Assembly: GCF_030269925.1 (NCBI RefSeq)
Contig: NC_085123.1
Location: 6,634,001 to 6,698,000, forward strand
Direction: 5' to 3'
Source: Bombyx mori
Lineage: Eukaryota > Arthropoda > Insecta > Lepidoptera > Bombycidae
Length of the DNA: 64,000 bases
The notes under the pieces are model-generated. The model was not told the DNA's origin, made no database searches, and worked only from the letters and a program-made list of their open reading frames with translations. This document shows, one piece after another, positions 46,364-57,600 of the stretch; position 1 is the first letter of the stretch, and every line of letters begins with the position of its first letter. The position numbers and the translations under genes are program-made.

Positions 46364-46380
46364 TTAGGCCACGGCGACTT

Positions 46381-46820
46381 CTTTACTAAAACCAACAAAG
46401 TATATCTATTCAGCTCGATTTTTCTTCATTTGAAATTTATGTCGTCTTTTTTTAGTTTTATTCAGATAATATTTATGTCGAATTGAAGATTCGAGCAAAC
46501 AAGATTCCTGCTTAAAAGATAATTGTAATAATCATAACAATAAATGCATGCTGTTAATGTTTCGGTGTCGGTTTCGGTTATTGGAGTACACTCATTTATT
46601 ACAAAATGAAGCATTGAATTTGTTAGAATAATTGTTGAATCAATAAAAACACTTCCTACTCCTCAAACGTTTGTCGCACAAAGCTAATTTATATTTTTGA
46701 CGTGATAACGTCTTATAAATCCATAAACACCGGCTGTAAAGATGAGTTGATCAGACAGTTCTTATTCAATTAGTAGTAGTTTATTTAAAAATTAAATTAA
46801 AACAGTTAAATTGTTTTATT
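46381..46820. other. Intergenic DNA, nothing recognised
   Basis: AT-rich, no feature supported. Confidence 0.5.
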
Positions 46821-46828
46821 ATGAGAAA

Positions 46829-47045
46829 GGGGGGCTCCGCCCCCCCCTACCTCCGGCCAGGGCTTCGCTCCTGGACCCCGGCTCGGTACTCCACGAACTT
46901 TCGGCCTGCTAGGAGAAAAATAGTATGTGCACCGCGGGAAAAAGTAGGACATCTCATCCCGCGTGGGAGGAAATGTCCTACTTTTCTCCCGCGGTGCACA
47001 ATGTACTATTTTTGGCGTGGCGAAAGACATGGCCCGGGCAACGCT
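46829..47045. repeat. GC-rich cluster of hairpins
   Basis: A block of G+C-rich sequence in an AT-rich setting. It has three potential stems: 'ggggctccgcccc', 'ccagggcttcgctcctgg', and a long one with arms 46921-46952 and 46973-47008 around a 20-base loop. The long arms share 'gtgcaccgcggga' and 'aaagtaggacat' with one or two bulges. Confidence 0.75.
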
Positions 47046-47162
47046 AGCAATGTTTGCTATGCAGTTATTTTATATGACTAATATGTTGTCTGGAACTTGC
47101 AGCATGTTTCACTCGTCCTGAATTACAGATATAAAGCGGGTAAAACCGTGGGGTATGTCGAA

Positions 47163-47240
47163 TTGGATCGTTGGTCGAGTGGCGAGTGACTGCGACTACT
47201 GGTTCACGGGGTCAGAGTTCGATTCTTACTTGGAATTTGT
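47163..47240 (+). mobile_element. tRNA-like SINE head or tRNA relic
   Basis: An A-box-like 'tggtcgagtggc' at about 47172 and a B-box-like 'gagttcgattctt' at about 47215 are 40 bp apart. The arms do not pair into a clean cloverleaf, so a SINE head is more likely than a tRNA gene. Confidence 0.4.
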
Positions 47241-47865
47241 ATCCTTGTGAATGATATTGAATTTTCAGAGGGGGGTTTGGGCATTTCTTCGTCTTTTTTC
47301 TGGATTTAAGAATTAATAATTGTAGCTGATAAGGAATAGCTGTAGTAGATTTCCGATTTGAAGCGTGAGATATGTAATATTTGATCATTGAAATATTTAA
47401 GCTAAGTGCATGATAATCTGTTAATATTGCTGTTGTTATTGTTTTTTTTTTTTTTAAAGTATGCAATGAAATTAATTATACTTTGTTTATATTCTGTGAT
47501 TTTATTAAGAGAAATGTGACCTAGGTTTTATTTATATTAAAATATTCGCATTTAAAGCATGAACTTCGTAAAATGGTAATTATTGTTCGAAATAAATAAG
47601 GATATAAACAAGAGATGTCTTTTTATTATATTAAACAACATATTTATTTTGTACAAAAATTAAAATGAAATTACATACAAAATTTAACCAACATAGTAAC
47701 TACAATATATTAACTGTAAACTGTGATTCGTCAACAAAACTTAAATTCAAATAATATTGATTCTTAAGTTTAATACAGAAAAACAAAAAAGTTTAATATT
47801 TTTAACGTTGGGATGATTATTTTCAGATTTTTAAGAATTTTTATTCCTATCCTATGGTAGATTCA

Positions 47866-47990
47866 GTGACGCACTGATCTCGCTAGTGCCGGTGTTATCA
47901 AATTCTCTCAGGTTGAGCCCGTGAGCACACGTATCGGTCCGTGAGTAGTTGGAATAGACTCTTAGACTACCGAGGTTAGGCAGGGGAATA
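47866..47990 (+). mobile_element. Old LINE 3' fragment
   Basis: Diverged relative of 23240-23620 ('tggtagattcagtgacgcac', 'ggttgagcccgtgagcac', 'gaggttaggcaggggaata'). Confidence 0.55.
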
Positions 47991-48236
47991 AAATAATAAA
48001 AAGATACATATATGGCGTAGTTTTTTTTCAAGTCAAGTTAAAAACGTACCATAGATAAAAACGAAAAAATTCACAATTAATTCTCGACTAACAAAACTAT
48101 TGTAACACACACATACGAAAGGAATCATCATTCTGATAGTTCTTGAGTTTTTCATTAAATACAGCAAGCGATGTAACAGTTGCTAATATCACTTTTGTAA
48201 AATAATGTTGCCATGCTTATTTAGATAGTACCTAAT

Positions 48237-48654
48237 GGTAGTTTTCCAATTACAGCACAAGAGCGCATTATGCGGCATAATGCTCAACGTTGAATGTTCC
48301 AACTACAGCAACGCTTCGCACAATCGAGCACACTCAAAAGTACTGCTCTCGCGTGATACTCGCGATCGATACCGACTCAGTGACAGAAAATTGACAAGTG
48401 TTTTTTCTTTAAGTTGGCATTGATCGAAATTTTGTTTATATTATCGTTAGTAATGTTATTTAATGTTGAAAAAAATTTTAAGGCTTTCGATTCGTCGTAG
48501 TTTCTTAGAAATAATCAATGTTATTTAAAACTGTGCTAACTTAGCGCACTCTGCTGATGCATTTGAAAACTAATTCACGTTCCAATTAAGCTTCAGCATA
48601 ATTCGGCATTGTGCGTCACCGAGTCGCATTATGCTCTGTAATTGGAAAACTACC
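48237..48654. mobile_element. MITE with perfect 19-bp inverted ends
   Basis: 'ggtagttttccaattacag' at 48237-48255 is the exact reverse complement of 48636-48654. Both sides are flanked by AAT (48234-48236 and 48655-48657), fitting a 3-bp target duplication. Inner 'gcataatgc' motifs are also inverted. No transposase frame. Confidence 0.88.
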
Positions 48655-48657
48655 AAT

Positions 48658-49166
48658 GTTTCAGTTTAGTCTGATTCAGTTTACTTGCGCAAAGCTAGTC
48701 ACACAAAATATATTAATTTTTTTATTGTGATTATTTATATTGTGATACTTATTTTAAAGCTCCTGCGACTCATAGCGGTGTGGACCTAGCAAACAGCAGC
48801 TACCTATTGCTTTAGATTTTTTTTTTTTTGTTGACGGAAAATGAAAGTATGTACATACGTAGACAAAACGTATTCATTATTCTCAAAAATGAAATGCTTC
48901 GTTTGTGTTAAGATCATTATTCTATTTTTAAATTATTTTATATTATGTCTTTTACTTGTCCCGCGAATATACCTGATTAAATTTAAAAAAAAAAAATTGG
49001 CGCGTACCGTTCCAATGTGCACAACAATAAAAAAAATATATTTTAATTTGTAACAGCGTCACTAAACTAAACATGAATCGTATGAATACGTTATTTAAAA
49101 GATTGATTGTTACACAAAGTGAATGTACTTCATTAAATGAAATAACCAAACGAGGCTTGTGGAGAG
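48658..49166. other. Intergenic DNA, nothing recognised
   Basis: AT-rich, no feature supported. Confidence 0.5.
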
Positions 49167-49291
49167 TATTAAGCGGTAGGCAGCGGCTTGGCTCTGCCCT
49201 TGGCATTGCTGAAGTCCATGGGCGACGGTAACCACTCACCATCGGGTGGGCCGTATGCTCGTCTGCCTACTAAGGCAATAAAAAAAAAAAA
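49167..49291 (+). mobile_element. Non-LTR element 3' end with A-run
   Basis: Best-preserved copy here of the 'gaagtccatgggcgacggta' family, ending 'cgtctgcctactaaggcaat' and 12 A. Confidence 0.78.
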
Positions 49292-50382
49292 ATCCAAAAC
49301 AAATTTCTTGATAAGACACGCGTACTTAAAACGCATATAAAACATCAAACAATTTAAAAACTGTTTATGTCTTTTAACAATGCTGCGTTAATAATAGCAT
49401 TATAAAAATAACACTTGCGTACAGTTTAATATGCTTTAAAAATTGATAATGTATACTACTACGTACTTTCAACAAATAATTCCTCAAAGAGACATGTTCA
49501 AATGGCACAAGTGCACCTTGAAATATACGAGAATAATACTTAACAGTTAATTATTGTTCACAGCCGTTTTTATTTTCGATTGAATAAAAAAAAAACTTGA
49601 ACGATATTTATTTTATAAAAATATTTCTCTTTAATAGATTTCAGATATTTTTTTAAATGATATCGCTTATTTTCCTATTTTACTTCATTGAAATCGATTT
49701 TCAAGTGGATTACATAATTGTCTCTAAATAAATGTATATAAATAAAATCTATTTTGATTAATTCGTTGATCTAGTGTGACCTTATTGACTATTGCATCCG
49801 GCTTTGATTCCCGGATTTGTGGATATTTCCTGTATCCAAAACAAAAAAGAACATATTTCGTGGCCTTGAATTAAATATGAAAAGTTGTTAATAACTATCT
49901 ATTATAACAGAGTATGATTAAAATATTATGAATTACTTAAATTAATACTTAAATATTTTTACTATCACATAACACTGGCTGGTCATCTAGAATATGATCA
50001 CCAATTCACAATAATATTTCTAACAACGTTTATGTAGGTACCTACTAGATGTATATTTATAAATAATAAAAGACCAAAAACTATTTACAAAAAAACGCAC
50101 TTTAACTCTAATGTAGGTAGGTCTGCCTACATAAAGTTTAAGAAGCGAGTTCATTAGTAATATCAGTCCTAAATTAAACTAGGTAATCTGTGGCTTAGGA
50201 GTCTATACTTAAAAATATTAAAAAAACGCACGTCTGATTTTTCCATAAAGCGTTTACGTAAATCATTCTAAACAATGCGTGCGCCATTTTGTCCTGCACT
50301 CGAAATTAGAAATGGATCTAGTTGAATTCCACATGGAACCAACAACAACAGCCTCTATTCGTATAAACAAATAGTTTCCTAA
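49292..50382. other. Intergenic DNA and likely 3' UTR of the SLC17 gene
   Basis: AT-rich. A minus-strand AATAAA (plus 'tttatt' near 49608) could serve the transporter gene, but several others exist, so no poly(A) site is claimed. Confidence 0.4.
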
Positions 50383-51624
50383 TTATAACTTTACTTCGGC
50401 AGTGACCGTTTGATTAGTATTTGCTTCGACTTCTTGCTGCTTCTTTGGATCTTGAGCAGTATTGTTCCACCACTGCTCATCGCCTGACGCCCAGGCAACG
50501 AATACTAGATTTGTTACAATGAATACGGCGAGAGCTATCCAAAACACCAATCGCCATTGCACTAAGGTACTCTGAAAAAGAAAGTATGTTTTTTCTTATA
50601 ATTAATGCAACAACCTACTTATTTTAAACGTCCGTGGCTTAAAGAATATGACCATCGGTACATTCGTGTCGAGAGATCTGACTGTCTAATTCAAATTAAG
50701 CGAGCACGTAGATTCTTCCTTAGAATTAGTTATCACGTATTGACAAGTGACAATTACATGATGAATGAATTACATAATGTGATAAAAAAGAACTCAGCAA
50801 TAAATGGTCGTCCGGAGTATTGTCAGTACGCAGGTACTTTCCACCATCCTGCCTATTTTTGCAGCGAAACCATCGCACGCTCGTTTGATTATTCATTAAA
50901 ATTGACACGTAATGTTTTAGGGTCAATGGCGGCATTTATACAATAACTTAAAATCATAATAGTAGCGAGATGGGCAGATCAATCGTAATAAAATAAAAAT
51001 GACAAATAAAAACTTCAAAGCCATTATTGAATATTTAAGAATGTACGTAATTTTATTTTCACGACCCCACATAATCACTAAGAATGAGAACTAAATCTCT
51101 GGTACGATATTTGGTACAAAATCAACCTAACCTGAATTCTCAGATTTTGATTTCAGTGAATTAAAAGTGTTACAGGTGTTAACATAACATTATTATTACC
51201 CACATGACCGACAAGTGACAACATAACCGAGTAACCTACAAAACTACAAGCCAAGTTGCGAATCACAGGCCATCAATCAACACAAAACATGTCACTTACA
51301 TCAGGTGTCAGAAGGCCCACTAAATACGGCGCGATGATGCCTGTTATGGCCCCGATACCGTTCACGATCGCCATTATAGTGCCCGCGTAGTTGCAGCTCA
51401 GGTCTAGAGCATTTACTTTCATTCCTGGATAGAAGGCGCCCATCAGGCCCATAGAGGCAGTGAACAGAATCACTACCGCTTCTGTATTGCAGCCTGAATA
51501 TGAAGCGAAAATCATGCATATCCCAGGACCAACGGAAGCTGCAAAAAAATATAATTTTTATTTGTTGTTCACTAATTACGATAACAACAGCAGCGATAGG
51601 CAGTGGATCGTCTTAACCCATAGC

Positions 51625-51663
<39 letters not shown>

Positions 51664-54600
51664 GTGGATCGTGCCCTTGGCATTATTGAAGTCCATCAGC
51701 GACAACAACCACTCGACGTTAAAATCAAAGAATTACAAATTAAAAAAACACGCGTGACACTCGGGGACTGCCGCGGTAAAGCTATTGCATAGCATTTTTT
51801 ATCAACTTATGCAAATATAATTAGACAATAATAATTTAATATTAAAACAATAATAAAATAAGACCACGCTATATTTATAAACATCAACAAAAGCAAAACA
51901 TTAACTGTCCCCTTCATAAGATAGACCGCGCGAGAGCGAGATGAACAGACTTTTCATGATGCGCATGCACTGTGACGTCACGCCGCGTGCTTATTCACAA
52001 ACACTATACAAGTGCAACGTGTGAATGTGTTGTACGCGAGCTACATGGTAGGCGGAGTGGGGGTGTTAGGTTTTATTTTCGTTACGGAATTTCTTGATTC
52101 GGTTGCCGCGCTCGAAGACCGCGATAAAAGCTATGCAATAGCTTAGAAATATCTCAATCTGCCCAGTATGTCAGGAACATCACGATCCTGCTCGAATAGA
52201 ATTTAATAGTTAATCCAAGTTAGTTAAATGGACCAATTAAGTCAATCGAGTGGACAACATTCAATTTGTCTTGGAACTCCCGTCCGTGCTACTAACTATA
52301 GGTATTTGTTAAGCTAGGTGTTATTTAAGTGTATCTCTATAAAATCCTCACCGATAGTGGTGAACGTCTTTCTAGCGTTAGTAACAGTCAACCAGTTCCT
52401 TTTCACCATTTTGTCACAGATCCAACCGAATACGATAGAACTTATCCACATTACAGCGTAAGGCAAGGCTGCCAATGTACCCGTGCGATGGATGTCGAAT
52501 TTCAAAACACCTGTCATGTATTTAGGCAGGTCTGTTACCATTGTAAAATATCCATAATCGTGTCCAATCTGTGAATAAAAACGAATGAGTCCATAGATGA
52601 GCGATGAGAAATGAGTCAAGAGATAATACTGTTGTTCAAATAATTTTGGTATCTAAATGAGCCATCCTTAATGATTTAGTCAATAACTCTGAAATCATCA
52701 GATAAACGTATTTATTTTAATACCCTAGTATTATGCTAGGAATGTATTATTTTGTGAGTACTCAACTCAACAGATTTACTGAGCGGTTTACCTAAATTTT
52801 TATTTGAAGCCAAACATTTAATTCGGTAGTAGTAGTAATAGCTGTAGCTTTTTGAAAAACAGCCACCCTTGCGTGCAATTTCCTGTGGCCATTCTTAGCC
52901 AAATTAAACTGTAGCAAGGATCCATTTTATTCTGAGCCTACCTGGTGCGATCACAGTAAGATAAGAAGAAGAGTAAGATTGCCATACCGAAATATATTTT
53001 GAACACAAAAAAAGTAGAAATCGTATAGAAAATACCTGCGCACAAACTAACGCCCACAGCGGTACGGACATAAAGATCGGTTTCCAGGGAATGGCTGATG
53101 GTTGACTGGAATGATGCCTACCGAGAGCCTCTTCTAAATATTTTTTTTCTTTGTCCGAGATAAACGGATGCGATTCTGGATCGTTGTAACATAACAATGC
53201 CTGAAAAGAAAAGATGCTTTATAAAATTATTTACCAACTAATCTTCAAGGAGGTATCTATTAATCTCTATTAACTATCGGTCAGGTACCATTACAATTTC
53301 GAAAAACAAAGATTTCCTATAAAACAATTATTTCAGTGCGACTCACCCATAAAATAAACCACAAGATTCCAATGGCCCCGAAAAGGTAAAACACACATTC
53401 CCACTCTCCGGTTTCCTTGATCACCAACCCAGAAAGATATGTGCCGGCAATGTTTCCAATTTGCGAACCACCAAACACGAGAGAGCCCATACGACCTCGT
53501 TCAGATACGGGAGCCCATCTGGCTAACATCGCGTTTAAGGCTGGGAAGGTCGTGCCCTAGAAAATAAATATCCATATAGAAGTTGTGTTTCACGATGATT
53601 ATATAGTCGAAGTTTGTTTTTCCATTTCATTAAAACTTACTTCTCCAAGACCTTCCAGTACTCTTAAGATAATTAGTCCAGTAGCACCACCGGCACTGAC
53701 TGCCCAGGGAGTGAACAAAGTGAACACAGCAGTACTAAGCACACCAAATCCTAGAGAGTATTTTCCGCCGAATCTTTCTGCTAGCATGCCTCCAGGCAGA
53801 TGAGTAACTATGTACCCGTAATAAAACGAGCTTAAAATTATGCCTTGTGTCTCCTCGTCCCAGTCGAAGCCCGTAACTTCCTAAAATATTTTAACATAAA
53901 TAAATTTGGTATACTTGGCTGCGTCAGCGTCATCAAACTGTTCGGCGTTTCGCGTTTGCAAAAATACCAATAACTCTAGAAACGAAAACATTATTTAAAA
54001 AATCCCGTAATTTTAATTAAATTAAATTTTTTATTCGTATTCTTTAATTAATAAATTATTTAACATCTTTAAAATGCACTGTATTTTATATGTGGTACGG
54101 AATATTGTAAGCCTGCATGGACTGTTACTACATTCCTCTCTATTTCTGATAACCGTTCTACAATACAATTGAGACTAGGACTTTGTTTTTTGTGGGTACC
54201 GATAACCACTTTTCAACATAGACCGTCGTATCCCACTTCGACAAAGCGGCACGACACGAGAACCCTCTCATCGAGGCCGCCGGTAACCGATTAAGGTTAA
54301 GGTTACGCTGAAATAGCCTCTCAAGGCCATCAGCTTAGGTAGGAAAAAAAATGGACCGTGAGCTTGTCCACCCCTCTAGAAGAAAATTAAAATTCGGCTT
54401 ACTTAAACGAAGTGCTAATTGTAAGGTAACTTACCGCGGCTTCAGAAGCCATGTCATGAGCTTCACCCGGACAGGACCCTTCTTCGTATTCTCTGGACTC
54501 TGCGTGCCTCCTCACCATTTGCGTTATGGCGATGTTCAGACACACTCGCATCGTGTACGCGTTGGCTACCGCCAGGAAACCCATTATTGCCATCACCCAT

Positions 54601-57600
54601 CTTTGTGGTATGAAGAATACTGGAATAGAATAACCGATAAGATAACTGATTCGGTCATTAAAGAAAAAAGAAGCTTGAAAAAATATATAAGTCTTCTTTG
54701 GAATTAACTTCTCTCCGCAGCTTTTTCTTAACGCTACGGCGTGTTTCATTAAATCAGGTAAAGGAGAATATTTAAGAGTTTGACTATGGCGTCAAGGGCA
54801 TTGACTTTTTTATGCAATAAAAACCTTAAGAGATTCATCTTGAAGATTTTTAAATAGGTGTTTTAAAAAATCTTCAATATCCAATGTATAACATTAAAAA
54901 CATAACCTAGTAGATACTAAACATAAAAAAGAAACATTGAATAATAGAACTAAGGGTCTAACCAATTTGCATCGAGCAATTTCCTTAGTTATTATCATAA
55001 GTAACAACGTGTCAATGACCTTGACTTTGTTGTACAATACTGCGTGAAGAATGCAATTGAGTCATCGTGAAAGACTTAGTTCGTCGTTGCGATTTTGAAA
55101 CTACCATTGTTATCCTAAGGTGTTATCGCTGAACGAGGAAATGCTTTGACTAATTATTGTTGATGCAGACAATCTTAATTACTGAAAGTACCACCGAGTT
55201 TTTTTTTCCAGCACGTATTTCCGCAGTAGTTAATATTTCAAACCATTGCGGGATTATTATAGTCATCATCAATCATGGGAGGCCAACGCGAATCTAGTCC
55301 TGAAACTGGTTCTGATTTTATAGCCATGCAATAGCAATAAAAGAACACCGCTGCATAATAAAAGGAAACTAGTAATTTGAGTTTTTAGCTACTGGAGCAC
55401 GCTCATGTTGTTATCACAGTCTTATTTCTGCCGGAACGGAAACAATTTTTCGCTTTTGAAGGATTTTCTATTTGCTAGTCGAAATCACATAACCGATCTC
55501 ATTCTAGTATTATGTTGTAGTAGCTATTTCATTATATCAACTGATAAAACGGAATTCTTCTAGTATCGTCCTGGTGGTAGGACCTCTTGTTAGTCCGCGC
55601 GGGTGGGTACCACCACCCTGCCTATTTCTGCCGTGAAGCGGTAATGCGTTTCGGTTTGAAGGGTGGAGCAGCCGTTGTAACTATACTTGAGACCTTAGAA
55701 CTTATATCTAAAGGTGGGTGGCGCATTTACGTTGTGGATGTCTATGGGCTCCAGTAACTACTTAACACTAGGGGGGCTGTGAGCTCGCCCATCCATCTAA
55801 GCAATAAAAAAAGTGATCAACGTTTATATGAAATTTACGAAAATTAATACTAGTTACGGCAAAAAAACTCTTAAACTCTCTTTAGTTAACAGGCGGTGAA
55901 TTGTTAAAAATGCGCCCGATGTCTTTTCAGAAACCGATTGTAAAATGATTTAAAGCGTTCAAGGCTTAACAGATTTCACAAACTTTTCAAAAGCATTTTT
56001 TTGTAATTTATATTTGTTTTTTTTTTTTCCTACCTAAGCTGGTAGCCTTGAGAGGCTATTCCAGCGTAACCTTAACTAGTAGGTGAGCTCACGGGGCTCA
56101 AACCTGACGACGTTGCTAACACGATCCCTAGCAAGAGCCGTGCTACACAGAATCTACCACCGGATCGGAAACGCGACGCACTGAGAAGATCCGGCGAGAA
56201 ACTCAGTGGGCTGTCTGAAGGTTAATTTACTCGTCGAACCCGTCGCTTGCGACGAAGGGCTCGAATGGTGACCGGTGCTTGAAGAACCTAAAAGCATCGT
56301 TAATGGATCGGGAGGATCCGAAATGACGTTTTTTGGGCGACATCGACTGCTTTCCATTCTTTCCGCAGGATCGGGAATGTAGTTGCCGGCGGCCACGATG
56401 AGAGGGTTCTCGTGTCGTGCCGCTTTATCGAAGTGTAATTTATATGGGTCGCGAACAAGTACATCAAGACTCCTGGGCTTTGTCTATGGGTATAATTCTA
56501 AAAATTAAGTCGAATTGTTAGTCAGGGCACTTTGACTTGAATCAAATTTTAATGAATATTCTTTTAAGGAAATTTCACGTCCCCTTGAAAAATCTACGCT
56601 GTGTACAATCATACGTAAATCTAATAACCTTTGATAATGGTTTCTCAATGAAGCCAAAGTCGTACCCCACGAAATAAATTCAATCAAAACATCCAATGAT
56701 TGTGATTTCCTTGAAAACTATAAAGGAATTACCTTCAACGGGCAGCCAAAACTGAATTTTGCTGATTATTTAGTGTGTTTATTGAATGTTTCTTTGTACG
56801 TATATTCACAATGGGTTCTTTTTGTACAAAATACAAACAAATCAGATATATATGTACATATAAACGAGTACAGGACCTCGGATTTACTGACCGTTAAGGC
56901 CTAACAAACTATCTAATTATAGATATCACAATAATATATCTAGGAGATAATTACAAACTTCCTTCATTATAATTCAGTAAGTATCGTTTATAAATGACGA
57001 ACTATTTTGCTTTCGTATTTTATAAAGTATAGATATTCCAAGTCAAAGGATACATTTTGTTGTTCATTTTTTATGTTTATATTTTGCATGTGACTAGGAG
57101 ATGTATGGAAATGGTAGTGCAAGGTAGAGGGGGAAGAGGTCGACCGAAGAAGACATGGATGGAGTGTGTGAATGACGATATGAGAGAGAGAGATTATATG
57201 GAGTGAGTGTTGAGATGACGGCTGATAGAAGAGAATGGAAGAGAAAAATTAGCTGTGCCGACCCCACCTAGTGGGATAAGGTGGAGAAAAAGAAGAGTTC
57301 ATTTTTTATGTGCTAAAATGCGCCGTAAATCTGATTGAATTGAAACTAAACAGTTGTTACGGGTTGATTTAGGCGCTTCAAAGAAGATCTGTGTCATGGT
57401 GCTACCGAGATGTTTCAAAGAATGTATTTATTCATTAGTAGGCAAACGATAAAAAGGTAGGTATTTAAAAAAAAACTGATACAAGTAGCATCATTTAAAT
57501 TTCAAATTAGTTCTAATGGTCCAGACAGTGCTGAGAGTTCTTATTTTGGAGTATAATTCAAAATATACAAGAAATTTCTAGAACAAAGAGATACTTGGCA

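Larger units (their letters stand above)
44852..46380 (-). mobile_element. Bm1 SINE, full length, split by a PIF/Harbinger-like insertion
   Basis: The tail-to-head part is at 44852-45259 and the last head bases 'ggccacggcgactt' are at 46367-46380. Between them, starting inside the A-box-like 'cctttaggccac', lies the element at 45263-46363, flanked on both sides by 'tta'. The host copy is diverged, so it is older than the insertion. Confidence 0.85.

Noticed and set aside
54399..54749. Start of the SLC17 protein at 54749 by simple ORF reading
   Set aside because: The frame upstream of 54619 is intronic: 'ctattccag' is a good acceptor and the residues before it do not resemble an SLC17 N-terminus.
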